Origin: Pseudoneurospora amorphoporcata
Taxonomy: Eukaryota > Ascomycota > Sordariomycetes > Sordariales > Sordariaceae
Reading direction: 5' to 3'
Length of the DNA stretch: 56,926 nt
Assembly: GCA_033297205.1 (NCBI GenBank)
Contig: MU859278.1
Coordinates: 1 to 56,926 of the forward strand
The notes beneath the pieces are model-generated. The model saw only the letters and a list, made by a program, of their open reading frames with translations, searched no databases and was not told the DNA's origin. Position numbers and translations under genes: made by a program. This document shows positions 31,575-43,500 of the stretch, one piece after another (position 1 is the first letter of the stretch; each line of letters begins with the position of its first letter).

Positions 31575-34045
31575 TGTGGCTGTATAGGGATGCTGGGCTC
31601 GGTGAGGGGAATGATGCTTGAGAAAGAGAAGGTGATGGATGTTGATGGGGAGGCAATTGTTTAGTGTGGTTTGATGGCCGCCCTTCGTCCTTCTTATACC
31701 CTGATCTTTCCTATCTTTAGAGGTCACCTACACCGTCTACACGACATGGCACTCAGAGAGCCTTCTACTCTGTTACTAGTGCCGCTACCCCCTTCCCGAG
31801 TTGGCTTCAAAGAGCTACGTTCTTCCAAGAGCCGAGAAGTTGAACCGGTGTACCTGTCGGCCGCTGCCTGTAAGCACTACTGCAAGTTCTTTGCATTTTT
31901 TTTTTTTTTTTTTCGGTTACGTGTACCTGTCGGCCGCTACTAGTGACCACCACTGCAAGTTTATTATTTTTTTCGGTTACCTTTCTCAAATCCCAGGAAA
32001 TTCCCATTGCTAGGTACCTAGAGATATCCACTGCTACAGCTATCGCTGCCTACATAATACCACATCAACGTGACCCCCAGGTTCTCCGCCTTTTCTATCC
32101 TGGAATCGCGGTGTCTTCTTTTGAAGTATTGCCGCTTCTCACCAAGATTCTTCCCCAGGGCTTGTGTCCCGACAAGTTCCTACGTAAACTGCCCAAGATG
32201 CACTGTAGACAGCTCTAGGTAATCTACGCAGACCTCAACTGTCCCAAGTTTTTACTCCGTAGCCGTGCACGTTTATCGGTGGTTTTTTTTCTCCTTTTTT
32301 TTTTTTTTTTTTTTTTAACCATCGAGCAGAATCAATCCAATAGGATTGTCTGATTTACGCGAAGTTACCTTGAAGGCCCCAGCCCTGGTACATAATATCT
32401 ACTAATATACTATGCATGGCGGTGTTCCTTTTTAGCCAAGATACCTAACTTCCAAGCAAGCGCCTAGGTTAGGTAATTAGCTACTGCTGGTAAGCAGCCA
32501 AAATGACATGCATAAATTGCACGGCTATAAAGATGACCGACTTTTCTGTCTGAACGGATAAAGAAGCTGTGTAAAAGGAGCTGCATACCATATGTAACCA
32601 TCATGAAAGTCACATTTGGCCACAAAAAGTATAGAGGTTGGCTAGATATCAATATCGCTGCTTAGAAACTAGCATTGAAAATGAGCATGCAGCCCTATAT
32701 CGGCTGTTTCGCTTCCTTGTCAATTGAAAGCCCAAAAGCTTCGCCAAACGGGTGGCAAAGCTAAGCTTCGAAATCAAAAACTAAAAAATCGCCCTCGCTC
32801 AAAGCCTTCTTGGCCGCCGGCTATGGCACATTTAATAGTGAGCCTTGATGCTAATGGTTCACGTACATGTCCAGGCGATTGAAGGTTAGTGGAACACCGT
32901 TACTTTAGCGAATTACACGCTTACTTTATTTGCCTCGGGACTTTTTTTCCCTTGCACCTAAGCTCAACTCAACCTTCTCTTACCTCACCTATGACCATGA
33001 CGCCGTCCCAATTGGTCGAAGAGAAGTGAGAACCTACCCATATACCACTACTTAGGTACCTGGGAGATATATCGACAATTTGCTGGGGACGTTCTCCGTC
33101 ATGTTCCCAGATACTTGTTATAGGTCAGAGGAGCCTCATGAAGTTGTTGATTGCTGGCTTGTGTTTGTTTGGGTTGGTTTTCAGTGGAGTGTGGTGAATG
33201 GTATTGTTTAAATAGCCGGAGGCGCAGGGTCAGAGTGCTACAGTAGTGTACCTGCAGAAGCGACAAGCAGCCGCCGCGGCGGTTTGCACCGGGGGTAAAA
33301 GGAAACAAAAAGAAAAAAAGAATTCCAGCATGGGAATGTATGCTATCTAAGTCCGAGGACACTCCACTTTTCAGGTTATTGACATTGAATTCAAGAATTG
33401 CGGACTGGAAGCTGAAATCAATCGTTGATGATTTCCATCCGGATCGGCGCGGGCCGTTCCCGCTAAAAGGTGCCCCTGCGTTAAGGTAACTTGGCCATGT
33501 AGCGAACCTCGGGTGCGTGCGCTATTGACGGACACTGGCGGGGCACCCGAAACCTCCGAGTGGTTGATGAAAATAGCTGATGGATATTGTCTGAGCTTTA
33601 CAGAAATCTTGATGGTCAGGAACCAAACCGAGGCGAAAGGATGCAAGGCTCCGGCTTGGTATTGTTAGCATCGACTTGACATTGGCCGGTTAACCGGTCG
33701 TGGAGTTGTGAAAATTGTGATCCGGGGGTTCGGAGAACTGGGGTTTGATCATTGAAGAGGGTGAGAAGACGATGTACCAGTCACGGATCAAATGAAACGC
33801 CGAAGCAATTGAAAGCTTTTCACCGAGTAACAATTCCCATGCAGCTCAATAACGGGCAAAAAGCAGCTGCTGGTACGAAACAAGAACAGAAGACAAGCAG
33901 ACGCGAGTTTGTAAAACAAAAAACAGAAAAAAAAACAAGCTGAACCTTTTATGCCAAGAAAAAAGCCCCCTTTTTTGAAGTAAACAAGCCAAAACCCGCA
34001 CGAGATAGAGCAAAAATAAAAAAATAAAAAAAATTGCAAAAGAAA
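31575..34045. other. intergenic with homopolymer runs and a tandem duplication
   Basis: About 2.5 kb with no coding frame. It holds a head-to-tail duplication at 31848-31980, and poly-T runs near 31897-31914 and 32296-32318. The DNA is more AT-rich than around the conserved genes. Confidence 0.45.
31848..31980. repeat. head-to-tail imperfect duplication (73 + 60 bp)
   Basis: 31848-31920 and 31921-31980 both run GTGTACCTGTCGGCCGCT ... ACTGCAAGTT ... T-run ... CGGTTAC. The copies differ in T-run length and in scattered substitutions. Confidence 0.8.
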
Positions 34046-34116
34046 TGCGCCAGCCGCGAATCGAACGCGGGGCCCATCGATGGCAACGATGGATTTTACC
34101 ACTAAACCACTGGCGC
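34046..34116 (-). tRNA. tRNA-Gly(GCC), no intron
   Basis: Read on the minus strand, the acceptor GCGCCAG pairs with CTGGCGC. The anticodon stem CATCG/CGATG holds the loop TTGCCAT with anticodon GCC. The T arm is CGCG-TTCGATT-CGCG. The discriminator is A, and a long T-rich run follows downstream. Confidence 0.93.
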
Positions 34117-35184
34117 GTTTTAATGTTAAGTGTTAATTTGTGCCAATACATCATCTTATGTCACTGTAGCAGCACCCCAGCAATCTGGACTATTCCATTG
34201 TTCTGTTTCCATACCAACTCGTGTCGCGCAAAACGCCAGCATTCGGTTACAGTTTGCTCAAATGCAAGAGTTACTGCCAGTATCTGATGGCATTACTATC
34301 GGTCACAAAGACTGAACTCTAACATCCCATTTTGGACTTCTGTCGCGGTCATTACCGCAGAGTGTCCCCGGAGTGTTTTTCCTTCCCTGGTTGAAAATCG
34401 AGATGTCCACGGCGCAGTGGCACAGCTGGATACACTACTCTCTGCTCGCATCGAGTCCAATACAAATGCATTGTAAGAGTCAAAAGTTGTCTAGATAATA
34501 TCTGCATGCATTGCGTCTGTCCAAGATTCGCCCTTATCATCCGCAAGCCTCGCGCAAAGCCTCATACATTGTCCTACACGAGCCGCGCGGGGTACTGCGA
34601 TAACTTGCTTACAAATGAGGCTCACTCTGATACAACTTAAAGAGTGTCTCAAAGTTATATAAAAAGAGAGCATCGTGTATGAATAGTTGGCGCTGGCACA
34701 CTCAATTGTTGTCTATGTCTGAACCGAAGGATCCGTCCCTCTGTATTCATCTTCGCCTGTGCAAGACTTTAGATGGCCTCGGTCAGCAGCAAGAACCGGG
34801 GCTTTCTGGGCGATTCTTATCTAACATTGGGACACAAGTAATCTTGATTTCGGCCGGGACCGAGTATTGTGTAAAGCTACCCGTATCGTGCGGGCTAGCA
34901 CAGACCAGAGCCTTGGTGAAATGCCCAGGTAGTGTAACCTGAGCCTTCATGTCTCCCGCGATTCCATTACCTAGAGGCAGACAACAACCCAGGGCGTTCG
35001 ACTTCGCAATCGATGTCCAGCCGTCCCGTCCTTAAATAGCCACTGGGACGCCAAGTCTGACTCTCGCGAAAGCAATAGTTCCGCCTCCATCGCCTCTCTT
35101 ATATTCCCTTCGCACCATAGTACCTACAACGTATCACACCCTAACGAGAGCAGCACCCAAACCGGTTATTTCCGAGGAATAACC
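34117..35184. other. intergenic, promoter of the 7TM-like gene
   Basis: No gene recognised. Confidence 0.4.
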
Positions 35185-36866
35185 ATGGAAGATGTTGACT
35201 GGAAAAAACCTGGCCCCAATCCTCTCGTTACCCACAACATCTCTCTCAAGGGCCTTGAATACCATATTGGACGACCGGATTGTACCAGTGACTGCTCCGT
35301 AGCAGCTACCAAGTTTCTGGGGTATCTCCGGGGCACCCAAGACATTCTAGATCAGACACACGGTGAGAAGTGGATAGCGGATTGGGACATACCCGTCTAC
35401 CAGCTGAACGACTTCATTTACTTTTGCACCGATGACAACTTCACCAACTACACACTGGGCCAGGCCGCCGACTGGTTCACCAACAAGGCTAATAAACGAT
35501 CCCGTCTGGATCATCTTGTCAATCGTACCCTCAATGTGTGTCCCACTCAGTTCTGCAAATCGCTGATATGGGAGGGAAATCCCGACGTTTCTGGCATCGG
35601 AGTAAGTGTTCCAAATCTCTTCCCTTGCTGCCAAGATTGCAAGCCTCTTACATAGAGAACACCGCAGATAAACGTTGCGTTTGTGGTTCAAGCCGTCCTT
35701 GCCAGTCTGTTCCTGCTCTTCTACATTGGCTTCTACATCTCAGATGTGGTGGATGTCAATAGGCACCAAGAGGCTCAGGAACAATTCGATCTTCAAGGCA
35801 ACCGCAACCTCGCAGACCATCAGCCTGATATCCAGGGACAGCAGCCTGAACAAACCGACGCTCAGAAACCAACCAAGCTACTGGACCCTGCCACCCTCCG
35901 CGAAACCGCCGACGACTGCCTCGAAGTCTTCTGGTCCACCTGCTACGTCTTCGCCTTCACCTTCGTCATTTCCGCTTTGATCTTGAACGTCGACGACACG
36001 AACCACTCGGCCGGCCGAATTTATTCCGGCTACTTCGGCTACCTGGGCGCCGTTCACTCCATCGCTGTGTTGATCTGTCTCTGGCCGTGGTTCCCCGGCC
36101 GGCACAAGTACCCAGCTCTCACTTTCTCCGGCCTGCTCGTGCTCCTCTGCATGATGGCCGCCGTCAGCATCACCTTCTTCAACGAGGCCAAGCTGACAGC
36201 GAACAAGACCACGTTTGAAGCCAGGTGCCTGGAAGCGGGGCAATCGACCCACTACGTCCAGCATCTGGTCAAGTACACGCCTTACGCGGTGTTTGCGTTG
36301 ATCTTGTTATGGGGCGGTTCGTTGTTGATTATAAGGATTCGAACGCCCAAGATGGCGTATCAGCAGAACCTTAAGCACACGGATTTGACGCTGTATTTGG
36401 TCCTTACCGGGATCTTGGGCGGGTTTTTGGTCCTCACCAGCCTGGTTCTTGTCTGGCTTTCTCTGGGGTTCTTCATGTACCTCCGCCAGAAAGTAGCGGA
36501 ACTGGCGGGAACTTCTTACAAGGAGAATGAATGGGGCTTTGGTCAGGTCGTGGCTGTCGTCGCGTGGGTGCCCCTTTTGGGTCAATTTTCTGCTATAGTC
36601 ATCTGTGAGTGCTCTCCATCCAGGCTATTTTCCTCTCCGTCCGCTGAGCCGTTGGTGGACTTGCTAACCATGTACCTCCTATGTGCCCTGCAGGCGGGCT
36701 CGCCAAACTTTTCCTTGTCGATGGGGCGAAAGAGCTGTTCAAGCCCGTGCCCAAAGATCAGAGAGGAACAGCACGAGTTCTGGCCCACGCTCTTAAGAAA
36801 AGACACCATCAAAAACAGCAGCATGGAAGCACGCCGGGGGAAAGGGTGCCACTGGCGTCAATGTAG
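35185..36866 (+). CDS. seven-segment membrane protein with cysteine-bearing N-terminal domain
   Basis: Exons 35185-35601, 35668-36604 and 36694-36866 give 508 residues. The first 139 residues form a soluble, N-glycosylation-bearing domain with at least five cysteines, ending in SLIWEGNPDVSGIG just before a phase-0 intron. There is no classical signal peptide. Seven hydrophobic segments follow at about 140-163, 224-245, 260-282, 287-310, 344-363, 379-411 and 428-451, then a basic, histidine- and glutamine-rich tail. Conserved landmarks shared with the broken copy are ADDCLxVFWSTC, YSGYFGYLG, LCLWPWFPGR and YxENEWGFGQ. The layout recalls fungal 7TM receptors with an extracellular domain, but it lacks the CFEM pattern of Pth11. 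Receptor function is speculative. Confidence 0.8.
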
Positions 36867-39600
36867 AGCACCACCGAGGATGAAGAAGCTGCTAGGACGA
36901 CATCAGCTGGACTGGGAGCTAGGCGCAATGATAATGTAGGCGCATAGTTCACCCTGTCGAAGCGGAACCCAGTGATGCAATGAAGAGTCAAAGAGTATCA
37001 TAGTATTTTAAGGACGTATGGGTTGTGTATGCCGTCCGTTGATCAGCAGCACTATATCTTAGTGGGACTGGGCTAGTCGGAGATGGGTGTAGCCGAATCG
37101 GCTGAGGAGTGGTACTGGATTCAGCTGTGCCTGGCAACAGTGATAGCGAGGAGCATATGATAACAACCATGAAGCAGGCGGTGGGCCGTGAGCGACGGTA
37201 CGCGATATGAATGTTGATATTCTATGTTGATTGGAGCATCAAAGATTGGAGAACAAAGATGGGGTGATCCGGATCCGGATTGACCGAGTGATGAGCGAAG
37301 CGAGAAGATCGAAATCAGGCTGCAGCAATGAACACAGCGCCTTTCTGTCGTCTTCAGAAAGTTCATTCTCAGTCTTCACTGATGAACGGAAACGCTGCGA
37401 TAATCACGAAACGCGAGGCAAAAAGAGAAAAAGAAGAGGTTGGCCCGGGTCAACAGAGCTGGTAACGACAGGCCTTTTATAGACTGTGGAGGCGAGGGTG
37501 AGCAATGCCTGCTTGGGAAGATGCTTGATTGGCGGCTTGAGAGAGAAGAGTCTACGAGGGATCTCACGCCGGCATCCAGTATTCATCCTTCCTCACCTAG
37601 TTCAGGAACCTATGAAGGAAGAAACGCACATGATAGATGTCAGGTACACCTGCCATGCATGATTAAAGCAGGTGCATTAGGCAAAGTTTCCACACCGTGA
37701 ACGAGAAGTTGAAAACTTCAAAATTGGGTTCAAGAGGAAGCTCACTCGCTCACTTACGTACTCATTGATGACGGTGGAAACGCACGTCATCCGAATCGCA
37801 ATGGGTCATGTACGATTGAATTCATACACACGCGATCGAAATCCAACCACCCCGTCACCTAGGTGCCTATCTGGTTTTACATTGCACTGGTGCATATTTG
37901 GAGCGTGAGAGACTCGGAATGTTTTGCCATGTTGTGATACAAGCGCCGTCAGGCCATTGCAAAGTAGAATGTAATCTGCTAAACTGTCGATCCTGATGGT
38001 CTGCTTATTCGAAATTTCGATGGTGTCCCGTGACCGTTTTAACATTTCCTTCACACTAAAGTCCACTGCAACTGTTCCCCCCCTTTGTTTTCTATGTTGA
38101 ACATTTTACCGTATACATCGTCTTGTTATTTCCCGCCTACGCGGCTACGCCGTCGGTTCCGACCTGGACGTTCCGTGGTCCGGATTCTGGGCATTGTCGA
38201 TCACCCTAGGGGCAAGCATTTAGGGGTTTCTTGGTTCTTTCTTGGACCGCTCCGCTTGGACTTGGGTTGTGCCGATTTCCGCGTGGCGCGCTGATGGATG
38301 AACGGCGTCTCCGTCTCCAGTTCCTGCATCGAGTTTTCAAGCGAGCACCATCGAGGCCGAGAAAGGAATAGATCGGATCTATCTGCGAGCTGTCCGAAGA
38401 TGTGACGACACGTTTTTGGTTTCCATGTCAGGGGGCACCTGAAGAGCGTGAGATGATAGGTGAAAGCAGTTACTAGAAATCCTTTTCATGACTATGAACC
38501 TTCTTGCGCATGGAGGACGACAAAGGGAAATGAAGAGAACAACAACCAAGTCAACCACGCGAATTCCATGGGGGGATATCTCAAAATAAAACAACTACTG
38601 TCTAAAGCAACTAGAAACAACAACCAAGCAAACCAAAAAAAAAAAAAAAAAAAAAAAAAAAAAGCACACCCGACACGCCCCATGCAACAACGGTGCCATT
38701 ACAGCAAAAGCTGAAAACCACTTTCATTTTTTCTTCGCCCAAAGAAGGATATGTGCAAGGACTTGTCGTCTCTTTCCCTCTGACCCACACCCAGCTCTGA
38801 AGTATAGCAAGCATGATATGATATACTTTGTTACCCAACAGCAATATGCCCTGACCCGTTCGGTTCGTCGTCGTGTCCGTCTCAAGATAAGAGCAGGAAA
38901 TTAGGCAAGAAAAGCAGTTAGATGGTATGAAACTACAACGCCATGTACTCTTTAAATCGAGGTACCATTATCCGTGTCTAAAGCCAGCTTTCTCTCCAAG
39001 ACGGATAAGTCCTGCGTGCCTGGACGCATGGAGATGCATTACCAGAAAGACCGTTCCTCGTGGAAGGAACTTCAAGACCCCCGTCAAGCCCAAAGCCTGA
39101 TAATAACACGCATACCAGCGAGTGATAGCGATGCCCAAACCAAGGACGAAACTACATCCGCAACACACCTCGGCTTAGCATCTCAGTAGAGACCACTGGG
39201 TGGGAAACCATTCCTGTCTTGTGCTGGTAAACCGAAGCCGTTACCCGCTCAGGCAGGCAAATTCTCAAGCATCGGAAAGGAAAGTCGTTCATTGATGGGC
39301 GACCGAAGCTGGGTAATATGTGAAAGGGAGTAAAGGAGAGAACAGCGCCGAGGTTGGCAGATTCTCAAGGGTCACACCCACTTTGTGCCCGAAAAATCCG
39401 CCTTTCTCGCACCAATTGCCTGCCCAGGAGCTTTCGTTCGTTCGTGCGATCGATCTACCAGTGACAGGCCGAAATGTTTCCCTAACGCCGAGTATGCGGA
39501 TGAGATGAAAGAGTATAATACAGGCAAGTCTTTGTTTTTTCTTTTTCGTCGATCGGTGACTTGATCATGCATTTGTAACCTAATAAAATCGTCAGTGAGA
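36867..39600. other. intergenic between converging genes
   Basis: 2.7 kb with no supported gene. It carries an A29 run (38635-38663) and ordinary 3' flanking DNA of two convergent genes. CCGGATCCGGAT-type short repeats occur near 37267. Confidence 0.4.
38635..38663. repeat. A29 homopolymer
   Basis: A perfect run of 29 adenines. It is not preceded by any recognisable gene or element, so it is not clearly a poly(A) tail of a retroposed copy. Confidence 0.95.
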
Positions 39601-40597
39601 TTAGTTCGTTAGCTCACGAGGCTGGAATGCAGAATAACGTACGCGAAGGATCCTCCTGGAGTAATCTTGGTTGTCGGCGATGCTCCCATCGCTCAATCTC
39701 CTCTGCACGAGGACAGGATCGAGTCGGGCATCCGCCATCGACATTCCATCGCTGGTGCTGGGCGGCTTGCCAATGAAAGCATTGACGGCAGCGTTGCGGC
39801 GATGTTCATCCTCGATCTCCTTGTTTCGCTTGCGACGCATGTAGAGGAAAACACCTCCAACCGCAGACAAAACAACGACGACTGACACCACCGTGCCTGC
39901 CACGATTCCGGCCGTGTTACTTTTGCCCTTCTTTTCGGGCTCTTGGGGCAAGGTTGATTCAGTAATCTCGGGAGTCGGCTCGGATACGGTGCTTGAAGTG
40001 CTCGACGACGTCTTGGGCGGAGCAGTTGAGCTCGGTGCCGCTGTGGTGCTAGAGACCTCGGGCAAGTTTGTAACCGTTAAATCATTGCCAGTGTTGTAAA
40101 CCATCCATGCCTTGCTGCCACCACCTGTTGGATGGTTAGCGACTGATAGTATATGATTCGGGCAGCCTCTGTAACTTACAATACTCCAATCCATAACCCG
40201 AACATGGGATATTGCAGTTTTTGATGCTGACCATGGACGAATTCACCGGATAATCATCACCACACCAACACTGAGATCCTGCACTCAACGCAAAAACATT
40301 CTTCTCGAGGTCCTTCGCACACCATTTATAACAAAGTCCGCTTGTTACGCCGCTATCCAGTTCTGGGCCATGGCCGAAGTCCATCATGGTGTTGGTATTC
40401 TTGCGTGTGGTGTTCAGCTTCAGGTCGCCCGAATCAGAGAAGCAACCCTGGTAGGTGGGTTGATTGAATATGGGCTTTGAAATTGTCGGGATTTGCATTG
40501 CTCCGTCTCTGGCGTGTAATGACCCCAAAGGATGGTGCGCTGTCGCAACTGCGCAGTTGGCGGCAAAGGCCGTCAGCAGTACCGATATCGACTTCAT
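39601..40597 (-). CDS. WSC-domain cell-wall stress sensor
   Basis: A type I membrane protein of the Wsc family, which detects wall stress and signals through Rho1 to the protein kinase C/MAP kinase integrity pathway. Exons 40180-40597 and 39601-40124 give 313 residues. In order: signal peptide (1-20), WSC domain (about 48-150) with all eight cysteines (52, 89, 93, 110, 112, 128, 132, 140), a Ser/Thr/Pro-rich stalk (151-209) suited to O-mannosylation, a single membrane helix (about 210-234), the basic stop MRRKRNKE, and a cytosolic tail. Cysteine 140 is split by the intron. In Wsc sensors the tail recruits the Rho1 exchange factor. Fungi hold several Wsc paralogues and I cannot say which this is. 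Confidence 0.88.
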
Positions 40598-43500
40598 GGT
40601 GAATTGAGGACGGGTTTCGATGTCTTTATGTGACAATAACGAGTCGTAGGTAACGGCAACGGTCGAACGATGAGGTCGTCGTCGCTTTCGTCCGGTATTG
40701 TTGTCGTTGTCGTGTGGGGTGTCTCAGTCGAGTGTTGACTGGTGCTTGAGGTTGGGCCAAACACAATTAACGCAGGACCCTTGTCCCTTGGAGAGCCCTT
40801 GCGGTTTGGGTTGATAGGACAAGGAGAGATTTAGCCTCCTGCGTATAGAGTTGGATGGCGAGTGGTGAATGAAGCGGATGTCGAGGGGCTGATGATAACG
40901 AGTGGTGCTGCCCCTTCTTCTTGTCTCCTGTTGTGCTCTTTGTTTGCGGATCCCTTGGTATTCCTTGTTGATGGTTGACGAGGTCACGAGGGGTTGGACA
41001 TTGCCTTTGTTCCAATCGGTGTCGGTCGACGGAAGACTATGGCGCGACGACGGTGCTGGAGCGGGCCGATATGGTTAGTATGACTTTTGGACGATGGTCA
41101 AGAACAGAAGTCGGGGGTCGGGATGCGACCGGGCAAGTGAGCGTGATGGTGTCGTTATCGTCGTCGTGGATTAATGATTGTGTTGGTCGAATGATGGAAA
41201 TGTCGGACACGCACACACGAGAATAGGGAGCGGAATTGAAAGAGCGACAGTGTGGGTGTGGAGGAGGGAGCGGAAGTGGTTTTGTTTGAGAGGGAGCGGC
41301 CGGCCGAAAAGGCGCAGTGGGAGTGGGAGTGGGAATGGGACTGGGTGGATGTGTGAGAGACAGAGAGCGGGAACACAAAATGGAAGAGCGGCAAAACTGA
41401 GTGGCAGACTGGCTGGGAGCAAACTTGAAAGGACGGAAGGCAACAAGAACGGACCTGTGAAAGAGACGGAGACCACTGAAGAGGATTGCAGGGGTCCTGG
41501 ACGGCGCGGCAGGGTGCAAACTGCAGGTACCGTATTGATACGCACGAAGGGGTTCTTTCGCCGAACCTGCCTGGCAGACGGAAGTCGCAAGTTCAATTGA
41601 TTTTTTTAAGGAGTGGCCCGACGGTTGTTTGGTTCAAAAGCCAACCGCATCCCCCAAAAAGACGAGAGCAAAGAGTTTGGATGAGGGGACAAAAGCCCAA
41701 AACACCACAGGGCGGAATGTCAGGAGCTGAGGACCGTCGAGACCCGGACACCACGGCGCAAGTTCCACTTTGGGGGGGAGGACGACGGGGCCGCTGGAAA
41801 TTGCGCGATGGAGCCCAATCCCCTGACGCCTGGGGCCTCGGGATGCATCATTCAAAAATCGAAACGAGAAGCACATGCATCCCGGTCATCTCTCACCTCT
41901 CACCTGAATTGCGACCCACCAAAAGGGAGGCTGGGTGGGTCGGCTGACCAATGAGGACAGTCCTCTGCCAAAAATATGTGCCCGTCCGACCTGCCATTCG
42001 CTGGTTCATCACGCCCGTCTGGTGGAGTAATACTGGAGCAGGCACATTTCAGGGGTACCCGTCATTCTGTCGATCGCATGGAGAGAGGCCAGAAGGTGCG
42101 AAAAAGAGCGAGAGGAAGGGCCCATCACTTCAACAAGGTCTTGGTAGAGTACTAGGGTTAGCCAAGGTGTCATTCTCTGTTAGTGTGCTCGTGGTTTTGC
42201 CACAGCAACAGTATCTTTTTGAAGAATCACTTCTACCGCAGGGTACAAGCGCTCCTCTGCACATACGGGCGCCCGCATGGAGTTATAACCACTCGTGTTT
42301 GCACCAACACCTCACCAAAGCAACCTACACTACCTTCTAGGGAAAACAGGAGATGAGAGATGAGATCTGCTCAGAGATGGCAATCTTGCCCTTTCACTTG
42401 GGGATGAATGACCAACAAATATGTCTTCTTTCTGTACCACTCAGGGAGATGCAAAGCCTATTCTGTGCAATCATTTCACCCACCGGGGTTCTGCCCCTTT
42501 TTCCTGTGCCTGGGGAATGAATGAAGGAAAGATGATGACTTGCCAGAGCTTGCTTACATATATATATATGCACAGCATCGATGAAACGGGATCACCGCCA
42601 GCTTGAACCACGCGGGCAGCAGCCAAGCCAAGCACATGCGCACACTCACTGCATACATCACAGTTGTCGAGGGTTTGTTGACCACTCCCAACGGTCCAAC
42701 CACGCATCCGTCGCCATTGGGAACCATCTCAACGACGAAGAGACAGGGGATGGCAACATGAAACAACAAACACGGGGGGTTTGGCAGACAAAGATTCCAC
42801 CTTGACGGGCACCATCCCTTTTCAAACGGTCGGTTCCCGTCATTCTCGCCCTAGGGCACCGTGAGTCCGTGACCGAGAGAAAAGAGGCCTCTCGTTTGAG
42901 GGTCGTTATCCATCATTTCATCCATTCAGTCTTTTGCCAAGGAGCCGAACGAGGACGCGGGAGCGGCAAAACGATGGCAATGATGTCGAGCTTCGAGAGC
43001 TTCCTTCCAATGTTCGCTTTCTCCAGCTCTCTTGGCGTTCGGATACGAGGAGTCCCCACCCTAATGACACATGGACCGGTCCAGCCAGGCTTCACTGCCC
43101 GCAGGCCGCAGCATTTCCAGCAGTTCAGCCGAACACACATGTCACCAGTCACCATGATTGATCATGATCTGTTGAGAGCAAGAGCAGAGCACCTCAAAAG
43201 CGTCCGGTAGGAAGCAGGAGCAGGTGAGGCGGCCAAATGCAACACGAAGAAGCATAGACGACGGAGGGTAACTGCAGCTTCTCAATCCTAGAGGTAACAC
43301 CTTCTCTGACCACCGAACCAACCAAAACAACCAACAGCCACCACCACTACGACCACCACCACCATTCTTGGAAGTCATCAACCAGCAAGCAACGGGGGCA
43401 TCACCCGGCTTTAAAGTGTCAGCTATAATCAGCCTAAAAAACTCTTGGAAACTGGCAATGGCTTCACAGATACGAAGCGTAGAGTGTGAGTGGAAAAGGG

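Noticed and set aside
41037..41519. 160-codon minus-strand open frame, proline- and serine-rich
   Set aside because: Low-complexity sequence from a C-rich probable leader of the WSC gene; no domain.
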